Shown one piece after another: positions 43,871 to 55,594 of a stretch of 64,000 nt of DNA. The DNA comes from Cryptomeria japonica. Taxonomy: Eukaryota > Streptophyta > Pinopsida > Cupressales > Cupressaceae. Position numbers and translations under genes: made by a program. The DNA lies in contig NC_081415.1 in NCBI RefSeq assembly GCF_030272615.1, forward strand, positions 370,457,667-370,521,666. The letters are read 5' to 3'. Below the pieces are notes generated by a model. The model was not told where the DNA came from. It made no database searches and saw only the letters and a program-made list of their open reading frames with translations. Each line of letters opens with the position of its first letter. Position 1 is the stretch's first letter.

Positions 43871-45176
43871 TTTTCTATTGATGAATCATTTTCAGATGAT
43901 GATCTATTTTCTATTAGCATCAACACACCATGGTATGTAGACATTGCAAATTATTTAGTAACATGCAAAGTTCCCACACATCTCTCACCAAAGGAAAAAA
44001 GGATGCTAATAGAGAAGAGTTTTCCATTTACATGGATCTCAAGATGCTTATTTTAAATAGGGATAGATAATGCAATGAGAAGATGAATCGGGGAGGATGA
44101 AACCTATGATATTCTCCATGCCTGCCATAATGAGCCATGTGGTGGTCATTTTGCTACTAAAAGGACAACAATGAAGATCCTAAATACCAGGTATTATTGG
44201 CCTAGTCTTCATAAGGATGTTGTGAGGTATACAAATAAATGTGATAGATGTCAGAGAATGGGAAGACCAACTCAGCCTGACGAAATGCCTCTTTATCCTC
44301 AAGTAGTTGTTACCCCTTTTGATAACTGGGGTATGGATTTTATAGGGCCTATTGATCCACCATCAAATGGAAAGTCCTATATCCTAGTGTGCACTGATTA
44401 CTTGACTAAATGGGTTGAGGTTAAAGCTATGAAGCATGCAAGAGGTAATAAAGTTACCAAATTGATGTATGAGGAGATTTTCATAAGGTATGGAGTGCCT
44501 AGAGAGCTCATAACTGACCAGGGAGCTCAATTCACCTCTAATTTAGTATTAGCATTGGTAGAAGAGTAATATCAGACACAAAAAGTCCAACCCATACCAT
44601 CTACAAGCCAATGGGAAAGAAGAAGTTACCAATATAGAAATTGAAGGTATTCTCACAAAAATAGTAGCCTTGCATAAAAAGGATTGGGAAAATGACTTAC
44701 CCGAAGTAGTATGGGCCTATAAAACAGAATGGGAAATAACAACAAGATTTACTCCTTTTGAATTGGTATATGTCAACACAATGATGATGCCTATGGAATT
44801 TGAACATAAAACTCTTAAAACAATCTTGGCATTAGGAAACAGAGAGAATAATGCAGCTCAATGCATTTGATGAAATTAGGCAATCTTACCTACAACACAC
44901 TATATTAATTCAACAACAGTGAACAAAATGGCATGATAAGTATATCAAAACAAAGAAATTTAATCCAAGAGATTTTGCTATGTTGTATGTCTCTCACTAC
45001 AAGGAAAATCTAGGAAATCTCCAAACCAGATAGTTGAGCCCTTATGAAATTGCAAAGGTCTATACCAATGGAGTTGTTAAATTACTCACTGTGGATGATA
45101 TGAAATTTAAATTGATAGCCAATATGCATTGTATCCATCTCTATCACAAGCCAGCAACCAAGGAGGACTTCATGTA
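43871..45176 (+). pseudogene. Athila-like integrase
   Basis: The zinc-binding N-terminus is complete in sequence order: HACHNEPCGGHFATKRT (44,122) and TNKCDRCQRMGRP (HHCC). The long clean frame at 44,171-44,569 carries WGMDFIGPID (first Asp) and ITDQGAQFTSN (second Asp); after a shift NGKEEVTNIEIEGILTK (44,610) is the region of the catalytic Glu. Then VVWAYKTEWEITTRFTPFELVY. The C-terminal part degrades to about 45,176. It is the least decayed domain of this element, with frameshifts at about 44,570 and 44,870. Confidence 0.9.
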
Positions 45177-47340
45177 ACAATTTTTAGAGTTTCAAAGTAT
45201 CATTTCTCCTACAACCAAAGAAGGTGATCCTACGAGTTCACCACATGTTTCATAAAAAAGGCATCCCTTTTCATTATAAAGATTCCAACTTCACATGGAT
45301 ATCCTTCTTCCTATCTCCATTCCTTAGGCATGGTTGGCTGATAAATGTTCTTACTTTTCTCTACAATATATTGAAGAAAATGACAAAGGAAGTATAAAAA
45401 GGTAGTGTTAAATCTATCTCCCAGCATTGTTTAATTTGGTTGTTAGTTGAGAAAACCCAAGACGAAACAAACTGTGCGATGCCATGGGATGACTTCTTGA
45501 AAATAATGGGGGTTGAACCAATAAACCAAGGGCTTAGAATTGATGAGACAAAGGGTGCTTCTTTTGCTAAACCAACCCCTATAGAATTATTTGGTAAAAA
45601 TTTAGTTGAGACAGCTGGAGGTCCTAGTTCTATGCTTAAGGAGACCCCTATATCAACACCACCTTCAATAGCTAAGGGTAAGAAGAGGAAAGTAGTGACA
45701 CAAGAAAACACAAGCACCAAAAAGAAAAGCAAACTTCAGGAGCCTATTCTTAAGAATCCCGAACCTTAAAAGAAGAAGGGCAAGAAGTCAAAATTACTTG
45801 CAGCCTTTAGGGAATAAAAAAGATTTGTTGCACCAACCAATAAATCTGCAAAGAAGACAAAGGTAACCAAAAAGAAAGCTCCAAGGAGTCACAGACTTAA
45901 AAAGGTGTTTAAAAGTAAAAATACATAGATACTGAGGAGATTGTTCTTCAAAGCTCTACCACTAAAGATAATGAGAAATCCCCTGTTAAGGGTTCTCCAA
46001 TGATTCAAACACTGCCTCCTTCAACATATTCCTATGACACTAAGGAGAATAGGGATGTAGAAGAAGCTTCATCAAAATAAGTAGAGGAGATGTTTGTTCA
46101 TTCTAGAGAGATACAGGTTAATCTTGACATTGAACCAAATTCTAAAATTGGGAAGAGATGGGAGCAACCAGTTAATGAAGAAACATCTGCCACCAATTTT
46201 GAAGAGAATCTATTGCCACAGGGTTGGAAAGCCTTGCAGCAGTAGAAAAGCAAGTAACCAATATAAGCAGAGAAAGGAAATGATAGCAAAGACATTTGGC
46301 TTGAGTAAGTATGCATGTTCCACCTCCATCTTTGTGGGCTTCCATTACATTAGAATTATGGAAATTAATGGAAAATAAGGAACAAGAAGGAAAGGAAGAA
46401 AGGAATAGTTACAGGAAGAGATTAGGAGGAAGGATGAATAAATTAATAGTTTAAAGGACATAATAGAAAATGTAGCTACCCTAGTTCAAGAAATTGTTGA
46501 ATGCAAACCACCACCTAGGGCATATGCCCTTAAATGAATTATATTTGTCCTACAAACTATTTAGAGAACTTTCTGGGCTAAATTCATCTTTTATTAGCCC
46601 TAAAGATTTTATGAATGCTTACCAAAAAACCACTCCCCTACAAAAAAAATTCCTCTGTGAATTTTATCTTGATAATTATGTTGTTCCTTATAATCCTTTG
46701 TTGAATCTACTATTAGCAGTAGGAGACATACACCTCAGGCATTTATGTCATACATATAGAATAAAAACAATAGAGGTGATAAAGGAATGGAATATCAAGA
46801 TATGGAATAGATAATTCCATTGCCCCTACAGGCTGAAGTAGGTGACCCTAACATGATATTCTATGAATGGAATCAATTAGTCTATGATCCTCATCAGAGG
46901 AAAAGAATTATTGTATTAGAAGAAGTATCTCATTAGGAATATGAGAAGATGGCAAATACCTCATCTCTAACAATATTTGGTCACCTAGCGTGAAGATAGA
47001 ATTAGTTGCCAGAAGATTTAAAAAGGTTAGAGGCCCATTCTTTGCAAAACTATCATGTTGCACTCCATAGAGAAACAACATATATGCATCTGGGAAGATC
47101 ACATCCAAAGAAGTGGAAACCTTTACTCTTTCAGTCACCAATGTTATGGTGGCCTATTCCACATTGGGAAGGTCTCACATGTTATGATGTTGAACAAGAA
47201 ATGTCTAGATGGGAGCACCATAGGAAAGATCAGGGATTCTACTAGAGTCCAATTGTAAAAACTAAGGGAGAAACCACTATGGAAAAATTTAAGGCTGTTG
47301 ACATAGAAAGAAAATTAGAAACCTCATGCTGGTGGACCAA
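45177..47340 (+). pseudogene. ORF region in the env position of the Athila-like element
   Basis: Between integrase and the polypurine tract lie about 2 kb of plus-strand frames with clear protein character but no named domain: 45,440-45,769 (MPWDDFLKIMGVEP, then a Lys-rich run KGKKRKVV, TKKKSK), a continuation with KKKGKKSKLLAAF, 46,094-46,378, then 46,494-46,814 (helical: NAYQKTTPLQKKFLCEFYLD) and 47,006-47,245 (RSHPKKWKPLLFQSPM, WWPIPHWEGL). Athila elements carry a third, env-like ORF in this place, and I infer this is its relic. No signal peptide or transmembrane segment is evident; the basic runs look nuclear rather than envelope-like. Confidence 0.55.
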
Positions 47341-47366
47341 CATAGGCTTAAGTTGGGGGAGGGATG
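47341..47366 (+). promoter_or_regulatory. Probable polypurine tract of the Athila-like element
   Basis: TTAAGTTGGGGGAGGGATGAGG. Athila-type elements have a comparable AAGTTTGGGG tract after the third ORF, ahead of the 3' LTR. No matching 5' LTR was found, so the exact LTR edge is open. Confidence 0.55.
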
Positions 47367-48240
47367 AGGCTATTTTATGGTCTTTTATTTCAAGTGTTTT
47401 GGGACCTTATTTTACATTTTGAGACATTAACTTTGTGTTTATAACCATTTATAAAGTCATAATGTTGGAAGACCTTGATCTATCCCTAGTGTTTTATAAT
47501 GTTGTCATGGACAATATATGAATGAAATATGAATATCTTTTATCTATAAAAAGTTTTAAATGTTGTATTTAAGTATTATGAATTTGTTAGGATCTTTGTA
47601 TGTTAACTTCGGTGGATGCAACTATTGGGACATGGAGTCTAAGTTTTTGAGATGGAGTGAATGCTGATATAGGGATGTGGCAGAATATTGAAGGGGTCAT
47701 GAACAACAAAGAAAGAAGGAGTCAAATCTATTTTACATACCCAGTTAGTTGTTGTCACCATCTAGAGACTCCTCGGACCGTAAAAAAGGCAGTTACCTTT
47801 TCATTAATTTTCTATGTCTGTAGAAAGAAAAAATATAGGAATAAGATATAAATGCAATATTATGAAAAAAAAAGTCCTACTATATTTCAACCTATTAGTT
47901 CTTATTTATTTCATGTTTTCAATAAAAGCCTTCCTCCAAAATGTTGGGAGTGGAATGACTATTGTGGATAGGAAGTTAAGACTTCACTTTCTATAAATTC
48001 TCCTAGTCTTTCTTAAAGTTAATAGTTAGAGAAAGCATGCAATATTTTGTTTACTCTTAAAAGTATTTGAATAAAGATATAGTTTAACTCTCTTTGTTAT
48101 CAACATGAGTAGTGATGTGATATAGTTTTAGTTGGAATATAATGTATTCATTGTATGTTAGAAGTATTTTCTTTGCAATGTTTATTTGAGTACTTTAGTT
48201 GTTTAGAACTAGGATAACATAACTCCTAAAATTTCTTAGT
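47367..48240 (+). repeat. Probable 3' LTR remnant of the Athila-like element
   Basis: AT-rich sequence without coding frames, in the place of the 3' LTR. I could not match it with sequence left of 17,405, so the 5' LTR is missing or unrecognisable. Extent nominal. Confidence 0.35.
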
Positions 48241-49215
48241 GCACAAATAGTATTGTCCCATTTCAAGCTACATGTCAATGGGTTTGATATGATAAATGAG
48301 CTTACAGATGAAATCCGATGGCTACTCAGTCAAGATATTATATCTGTGAGTTGAGGTGTTATGCCCAATTATTGTTTTTTGAGTCCAACAAGAACCTATG
48401 CAAGAATATGCCTCAATTTCTTGCCATCAACTATAATACCATAGGAGGTTGAGATACATACCAAATTAGGGGTTCTGGTATCAAAAGGTAGAGAGAGAAG
48501 ATAGAATGGAATAATTCCCTAATTACAAAACTAAGGAACATGGTATCTTGGTATGTCAATCCAATGATCCAAGTGTCACCAAGGATGATGTGGAGAAAGA
48601 TAATCTTAGAAAAAAGGAGGAGAGAACAATTGGCATTGACACAAACCCTCTGATCCTTGGTATGAATGGAGTGGATGATGAGGATATTTAGAGAGAGATA
48701 TGGATCACCTCATAGACAAAGATGGGAAATTTTTAGATCAACTCAAATGAGGAAATATTAGGGGAGTGGACTTGTCTGAATGACATAAGAGAAGAGGAGG
48801 AGTATTGCCAGAATCAAGTCAAAACCCCTTTTCTCAACTTTTAGAGTGAAGAGAAACAACAAAAGGATTTGATTGGGACAACAACATTGGGTTTGGAACA
48901 GATATGTCTAAACCCTACTCAACATCCTACAAACATTACACTGGTAATTTATAAAGTAGAAGTTGTACAACCAAAAATAGATGAAGAAACAAAGGAAGAG
49001 GAATCAAAGTATGAAAAGGAGGAAGATGGGGAAGGTGTAGAGGCACTCATGTTGGAGACAAGAATGTTGGAGCAGATAGAATCCAAATTGAATAAACCAA
49101 ATATAAGGAAGAAGGGCAAACTAGGGCCCAAATCTATTAAAGCTAAATTGGCAATAGCAGTGAATGCAACTAGCTGGGGGAAAGTAAGATGGGGGGGCAT
49201 ATCATCCTTCCTCGG
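48241..49215 (+). pseudogene. LINE-1 copy B, ORF1 remnant
   Basis: Frames upstream of the second LINE endonuclease. A shifted frame reads RTYARICLNFLPSTIIP (about 48,390), like the central part of plant LINE ORF1 (the R.C..IDLSKPLP region). Further on, 48,869-49,234 gives an acidic stretch (EETKEEESKYEKEEDGEG) and the basic LNKPNIRKKGKLGPKSIKAKLA tail before ORF2. Stops are frequent. ORF1 binds LINE RNA. Identification is from order and style. Confidence 0.6.
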
Positions 49216-49895
49216 GGGAAATGAGTTGTATTAAATGGAATGTTAAGGGCTTAAATTCCCTTCACAAATCGTACTTAATCAAGTGCCAAATAGATCAGGC
49301 TAGAACATATATTGTACTCTTATAAGAAACCAAATGGGATTATAGTGATAGTGAAAAAAAGATGAAAGCCTAGAGGCAGTGGGAATGGTTGTTTGTTGAG
49401 GAAGCTAGAGCTTCAGGAGGACTGGGTGTGATATGAGATCCACTCAAGATAGAAGCGACATTAATGGAAAGTAAAAAGAATTGGATGATGATAAAATGCA
49501 GATTGCTACAAAATAATGTCTCCATCTATCTAATTAATGTGCATGAGCCTATCTCCACACAAGATAAGAGAGAGATATGGACTCAACTTACTAGAATCTT
49601 GGGAAATTTGTGGAATGAGAAGATTATTATAGGAGGATATTTCAATACCAATCTAATAAATGAAGAGAAGAGAGGGGTATTGGTCAACATAACCAATATT
49701 GGAAGAGATTTCCAAGCCTTCATTGACAATAACCAACTATTAGATATTAGAACCAAAAAATGAAAATTACACATGGACAAATAGGAGGAAATGATTTGGC
49801 AACATAGCAGAGAGGCTTGATAGGTTTATAATAGGTAAAGAGGGGGAAAGAAATATGGAAATATAAGAGGCAATGATCCTTCCATTCAATGGGTC
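49216..49895 (+). pseudogene. LINE-1 copy B, endonuclease, first part
   Basis: Begins MSCIKWNVKGLNSLHK (usual WNVRGL). Then ASGGLGVI, the frame at 49,464-49,763 with VSIYLINVHEPISTQDKREIW (usual NVY.P...K...W) and IIGGYFNTNLINEEKRG, where the conserved GGDFN has Tyr for the catalytic Asp. After a shift TNRRK...NIAERLDRFIIG is read. It is interrupted at 49,896 by the minus-strand copia element; the ORF resumes at 63,459. Confidence 0.87.
49891..49895 (+). repeat. Target-site duplication GGGTC, left copy
   Basis: Partner AGATC at 63,454-63,458, three of five match. The weak match is accepted because deleting the insertion and the right copy restores the LINE reading frame exactly. Confidence 0.6.
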
Positions 49896-51094
49896 TGTTA
49901 GATAGTCCAGATAACCAAAAGACAACTGAGAGGGGGGGTGAATCGGTTGTCATAGATTACCAAAAGCATTAGCAATTTAAAACAACAATACAGGAAAGCA
50001 GTTAATCCAATTAAGCATAAACAATAATCATAGAATAAAAGCTATCCACACAACACCAAGATTTGTACGTGGAAAACCCGGTAAAGGAAAAAATAACGGT
50101 GGGAAGCCTACCCACAGTCAGATAATACTTCTGCAGTAAGTATGTGAGTTTACAATGAAGGGGCATGCACTTGCAAGAAGGCCAACAGCCTAGAGCACAT
50201 TTCTCATCACAAAAGGAGTCTCATTAACTACATACAAATCCATACAAGAATCTAGAGAATTGTTGAACTGCAAAAGATAACATCTCCTATGCCTGAGTAC
50301 AATTTTGGCTAAGCTCAATACCGGAGGACTAAATCCTCTTACAAACCCAATTCAATATCCAATGATTGACAAAATCCTCTGCCTGAATGATATTAGATTA
50401 TTCGTACATTACATTCGTTGACCATGACCTCTTACAATAACCACAATGATCTACAATGAGAGCTTACATATTATTTATACAAACCCTTGACCATAAACAA
50501 TCAAGTCGGCCACCAAACAATAAACCAATTACATAATTAAAAATAATGTCGGCCTTAGACCAAAATAAATAATATCCAACACATAAGACATCTCGGAAAT
50601 ACAACAATAGGTCCTATCCACAAGTTACATCAATGTCGGTTCATAACCTAGATCAACCGGGATCAAGTATATGTCCACACACTTCAGCAATAATCTCCAA
50701 ATGCCAAGTCTTGAACATGATCACTAACAACATCTTGAAAGTCCATCAGAAGCTTCACCAATACCAATTATGCAATGCATCAAAGATCTGCACCAAAATA
50801 TATATTGGTGAAACCCTCACCGGAACTATACACCAATCTTCTAACTAAGTTGGATAGCATCCAATCACCAGACCAAAACCAACTAACCAAATATGAGTAT
50901 AAGCATTATGAACAAGTTAATTCCATCACCAGATTATACCAGAGTCAACCAGATCATGTCGGATCCAAGTTAACCAAAAACTATTCAACCTACTGGGACT
51001 AGAAGGGTATCGATAAAACATCCAAACAACTAGTGTTAATATCAATGACAAAAAATCAATGCAACACATAATCAATTCCACCAAATGGCCAACA
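49896..51094 (-). repeat. 3' LTR of the minus-strand copia element
   Basis: 1,199 bases. Minus-strand start TGTTGGCCATTTGG (51,094 leftwards), end ...GACTATCTAACA (49,896). It matches the interrupted copy at 55,595 onwards over its whole length. It contains TTGGCCTTCTTGCAAGTGC (reverse complement near 50,170) and the CCGGGTTTTCCACGTACAAA motif near 50,065-50,085. Confidence 0.9.
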
Positions 51095-51490
51095 ATCTCC
51101 CCCTTTGGCATTGATGGCAACACTAGATGTGAAAAACATCTAAGTACCAAGAAATGCCAAACAAGTCTCCCCCTGTGGAAGACAACCAACAATCTCCTGC
51201 ATATAGCTCTGAATATCAATATCTCTCTCCCTTTGAATAATATCTTTGTAAAGATCTGAATTTATTTTTCACATCACTATCTCTCCCCCTTTGACATCAA
51301 TGCCAAAAATCTGATAAAAATATTGAAACAAAAACATAAGCCTCTAAATCTCAAAGCTGACTACTCCCCCTGAGCAGTAGCATCCCACATCAGTGCCAGA
51401 ATGAATAGTATCTCTGATAATGCATACCGGACTGATGCTAAACCACATCAATGAAGTCTTTGTCGGAGCGACAGAAACCCCCAATCTGTC
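51095..51490 (-). promoter_or_regulatory. Cluster of five polypurine tracts
   Basis: On the minus strand GGGGGAG-like tracts occur at about 51,095-51,103 (next to the LTR, AAAGGGGGAGAT), 51,167-51,175, 51,225-51,237 (AAAGGGAGAGAG), 51,282-51,292 and 51,364-51,373. Several tracts upstream of the 3' LTR are a described Sirevirus trait. No reading frame here. Confidence 0.8.
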
Positions 51491-51492
51491 TC

Positions 51493-52259
51493 TCAAGTAC
51501 TCAAATAATTCCTTGGATAGAGGTTTAGTGAAAATATCGGTTCTTTAGTGTTCACATAAACCAGTTTAACTTTATTTTCTTCCACCTTCTCCTTCAAAAT
51601 TTTATACTGGATAGATATGTTCTTTGATATATCAATAGCAGCATAGTTATCACAATGAATAACTACTGGTGCATCACAATCCACCTTTATATCTTAAAAA
51701 AATTGCTTCATCCATAAAACTTGTGTACAATTAATAGCAGCAACAACATACTCAACTTTAGTCGTAGATAAAGAAGTACATGACTATTTCTTGCTGATCC
51801 ATGAAACCAACTTCTTTCCAAGGAAGAAAGCTCCACCAGAAGTACTTTTCTGGTCATCAAAATCTCCAGCCCAATCAGCATCTGTATATGCACATAAAGT
51901 AAAGTTATCATCCTTAGGATACCGCAAACCATATTCTGATGTACCTTGCAAGTATCTAAAAATCCTTTTCACTGCCATCTCATGATTTTCTCTAGGATCA
52001 CTCTAAAATCTTGAAATAATACAAACAACATTCATAATGTTAAGCCTAGTCTAAGTCAAATAAAGTAGACCTCCAATCATAGATTTATATCTTGTAGGAT
52101 TTATTGGTGTCGAAACATCTTTCCTTGTCAATTTCTCACTTGTAACCATAGGTGTACTTACCGGTTTAGAATCTCCCATACCAAATTTCTTCAACAATTC
52201 CTTAGCATACTTAGTTTGACAGATAAAAATACCTTTGTCAGTCTGAGTAATCTGCAAAC
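51493..52259 (-). pseudogene. Minus-strand copia: RT end and RNase H
   Basis: Reads KELLKKFGMGDSKPVSTPM and YKSMIGGLLYLT (connection), KRIFRYLQGTSEYGLRYP, DADWAGDFDDQKSTSGGAFFLG (RNase H, first Asp region) and VVIHCDNYAAIDISKN. The last part to LADIFTK is degraded. Frames change at about 52,050, 51,980 and 51,784. The RNase H would remove template RNA. Confidence 0.88.
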
Positions 52260-53057
52260 CTAAAAAAAATTCATCTCACCAATCATAGACATCTCAAATT
52301 CTTTCTCCATGTTCTTAGAAAATTCTATGCATAATTTATCTTCACCTCCAAAAATAATATCATCAACAAATACTTCAACAATCAATATATCATCATCAAT
52401 GATTTTATAATATAAATTATTGTCAGCACTGCCCTTAGTAAAACCAAGCTTCAAAAGATATTTATCCAACTTTGCATACCAAGCTCTAGGTGCTTGTTTC
52501 AATCCATATAAAGCTTTCCTTAACCTGCAAACCATATCAGTATCATCAGATAGTGAAAAACCATCAGGTTGCTCAATATAAACTTCCTCATCAAGATCCA
52601 CATTCAAGAATGCACATTTAACATCCATCTGATAAACCTTGTAGTTTTTATAAGCAACATAGGCAAGAAATAATCTTACAACTTCAATCCTAGCTACCGG
52701 TGCAAAAGTTTCTCCATAATCAATTCCTTCCTTCTGAGAATATCCTTTACAAACCAATCTAGCTTTATTCCTTATAACTTGACCATCCTCATTCAATTTA
52801 TTCCTAAGAATCCATTTAGTTCCAATAACATTTTTATTTTTAGGCAGGGGAACCAAAGTCCGTGTGTTATTTTTCTCAATCTGATCTAATTCTTCTTCCA
52901 TAGCTTTTAACCAAAATTCATCTTTACATGCTTCAATTACTGATACAGGTTCAACTTGTGAAATTAAATATACCTCATTAGTTGTCAGGCTTCTTCTTGT
53001 CATCACTCCATTGCTCTTATCCCCAATGATTTGATCTTCAAAATGATTCAATCTCAC
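52260..53057 (-). pseudogene. Minus-strand copia: reverse transcriptase
   Basis: A 265-codon open frame: [103 protein letters not shown] and the active site [12 protein letters not shown] with both aspartates kept. The frame ends at 52,260 by a small change in a run of A. It is closely related to the reverse transcriptase at 8,600-9,500 but less damaged. Confidence 0.92.
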
Positions 53058-53920
53058 ATATCTAGGAGTCTTCTAACTCTCTGTTCCTCTTCTCTGTTCT
53101 TTAGTTACTGTAGAATTCTCTAATGTTGCCGGAGTAACTGGTTCAACTCTCTATTCTGGTAAAGGTGCTACCGGTTCAGATATAATCATTTCCACTGCTG
53201 GTTCCTTCTCATAAATTTTGATTTGACTTTTGCTCAGCTCATCTACTTTGACATTAGCACTCTCCACTATTTTCTTCAATCTCTTGTTATAACATCTATA
53301 TGCTTTACTTTCATTAAAATAAATAAGAAATATGCCTTCATCACTTTTAGGATAAAATTTCCCAATAGTATCATCTCTCCTGATATAACATTTACTATCA
53401 AAAATTATGAAATACTTAACTGTAGGTGTATTGCCAAACCATAATTCATAAGGTGTCTTACTGGTTTCTCCTTTAATATGTACTATGTTGAATGTGTAAA
53501 TAGTTGTACTAACTGCTTCTCTCCAATAAATATGAGGTAGATTAGCTTTTGTCATCATTGTTCTAGTAGCATCCAAGATAGTTTTCTTTTTCCTTTCCAC
53601 AACTCAATTCCACTGATGTGTCTGGGGAGCAGAAAATTATCTTCTAATACCATGCTTGTCACAAAAGTTATTAAACTTACCAGATGTGAATTCTCCACCA
53701 TGATCTGATCTCAAACATTTAATCTTCAATCATGTCTCAGTTTCCACTTTAGCCTTAAATATTTTAAACTTTTTAAATGCTTCAGATTTTTCTTTCAAAA
53801 AAGTAACCCACATCATTCTAGATAATCATCAATGATTAGCATGAAATATCAATCACCATGAAAACTTTTAACTCTAGCAGGGCCACACAAATCGGTATGA
53901 ATAAGATCAAGAACATCATT
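53058..53920 (-). pseudogene. Minus-strand copia: integrase remnant
   Basis: The frame at 53,151-53,600 gives TMMTKANLPHIYWREAVSTT, YTFNIVHIKGETSKTPYELW, and YPKSDEGIFLIYFNESKAYR, the end of the copia integrase. Upstream on the minus strand (53,600-53,920) broken frames contain the core (SDHGGEFTS and RNH/NRVVERK-like parts) with stops. The catalytic core is too broken to check every D and E. Confidence 0.85.
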
Positions 53921-54205
53921 TTATTTATCTTGTATACTCCTAAAAGATGTTCTAACCTGTTTACCCATTTGACATTCTTTACATACCAGATCATAGGGCT
54001 TCATAATTTTAGTTGAAGTGATCTTCACAATGCAAACAAAATTCACATAACACGGCCTTTTATGCCATAACCAACTCTCATCAATTTGTGTAATCAAACA
54101 TTTCTTCTCACTAGAGTTAAAATGAAATATGTTACCTTTTGTTTGCATACTGGTTGCAATCTCCAAGCCAAATCTATTAATGATTTTGCATTTTCCATCC
54201 TTGAA
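53921..54205 (-). pseudogene. Minus-strand copia: gag-pre-integrase zinc region
   Basis: Reads FHFNSSEKKCLITQIDESWLW, then HKRPCYVNF and LVCKECQMGKQVRTSFRS. It corresponds to the GAG_pre-integrase (HHCC) region before the integrase core: LWH.R.GH...C..C..GK. The second His has been lost (HKRPCYVNF). Confidence 0.85.
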
Positions 54206-55535
54206 CTATAATTGAAATCCCTTATCTACCAATTTTCCTACACTCAAAATATTTTGCTTCAAACCTTCAACATAATAAACATTGACAATATTGTTCTTAC
54301 CATATTCCAATGATATAGTTCCTTTTCCTTTAATCATACATGCCTTGTCATCTCCAAATCTAACTAGTCCACCATCAATTTCTTGCAAAGATAAAAACTT
54401 CCCTTTATCTCCAGTCATATGATGTGAACAACCACTGTCAATTACCCATTCATCCTTATCCTCAATTTTAGCAGCAAGTGCCTTCTCCTCAGGTACATTC
54501 TCTTCCAATACCGGATCATCTTCCTTGATAGCCAAGAATACCCATTCTTTTCCATTGTTGGATCCACTAGCAGAGTCTTTTGTCGGTTCATCATCTAAAT
54601 CAATAATGCCTTCCTCATCCGCTATGTAGTATGATTTGTCTCTGTTTTTCTTGAATCTATACATGTTTCGATATACAGGGTTAGGTTTAAATGATCTCTT
54701 AACTCTTTCTTCAAATCTTGAATTCCTTTTAGGACATCTAGATGCAAAATGACCAATCTTATTACATTCAAAACATTTAAAAGGTTCTTTTCCTTCATAC
54801 TTACTTCCTACCGGTCCTTTTGGTACTCTTCTAGTAAATAGTGCTTCAAGTTTCTCAAACTCATCATCTTCTCTCTTCATATCTTCTAATTCCTTTGCAT
54901 ATAAAGCTCTCCAATATTTCTTACCGGTTGTTGATATAGATGCATGAAAATAAGGTTCAGTCTTCACAGCTCCAAAAGGTCCAAATTCCTTAAGCTCAAA
55001 GGTAGATAGTTTCCCAGCCAAAGTATCTATGCTGACAAATGTATTAGCCATAGTTCTCAACTCATTAATAGTAGTAGCCTTCATTTTGTAAGTTGTTGGT
55101 AGGGCTCTCAGGACTTTAGAAACAATTTCATCTTCACTCAGAGTTCCACCACAACATTGAATTCCCATAACAATCTCATTTACCCTTTCCATGAATGTAG
55201 TAATCCTTTCATTTTCTTCCATCTTCAGGTTTTCATATCTCACCCGGTAACCATCAAGTTTAGCAATCTTCACTATAGGGTCACCTTTATTAAGAGTCTC
55301 CACCTTATCCCATAAATCATTTCCAGATGGTTTGTCGGTTAATCCAATTATTTGTTGATCAGAAAGTGCACACAAGAGGGCTTCTATTGCTCTACAATCA
55401 TTCTCAAGACCTTGGCTAGGTTTGTCAAAGGAGGATTTCCAGATCCTGGATTATAGGGTGTTCCTTCAAGACTTGGTATATCCCTTTGAAAGATAGCTGC
55501 AAAAGAACTGGATGAACTTGAACTATTGGTTGCCA
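54206..55535 (-). pseudogene. Minus-strand copia: gag and protease
   Basis: An ATG at 55,535 opens with a Ser-rich N-terminus, MATNSSSSSSSFAAIFQ. After a frameshift and probable internal deletion, the 389-codon frame below it carries DLWDKVETLNKGDPIVKIAK, ERITTFMERVNEIVMGI, VLRALPTTYKMKATTINEL (UBN2-type gag), the zinc knuckle CFECNKIGHFASRCP, a linker, and the protease start EWVIDSGCSHHMTGDKGKF with catalytic DSG and ...GKNNIVNVYYVEGLKQNILSV. The N-terminal gag segment with the usual NY..W....... motif is missing. This is the longest nearly intact frame of the element. Confidence 0.9.
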
Positions 55536-55594
55536 TAGGATCTTCACCAAGCGGTTAAGCTTTCTGCAGAGAGGACCGAATCTCTGATATCAAT
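55536..55594 (-). promoter_or_regulatory. Leader and primer-binding site of the minus-strand copia element
   Basis: Minus-strand TGATATCAGAGATTC (55,593-55,579), a variant of the TGGTATCAGAGC copia primer site, lies one base from the LTR edge. A short leader to the gag ATG follows. Confidence 0.8.

Noticed and set aside
45440-45769. A host nuclear protein gene with basic signals
   Set aside because: It lies in order between the integrase and polypurine tract of the Athila-like element, so an element-borne ORF is the simpler reading.
50633-51259. Several plus-strand frames between the copia LTR and pol
   Set aside because: They run antisense through the LTR and polypurine-tract region of a minus-strand element, with no motif.
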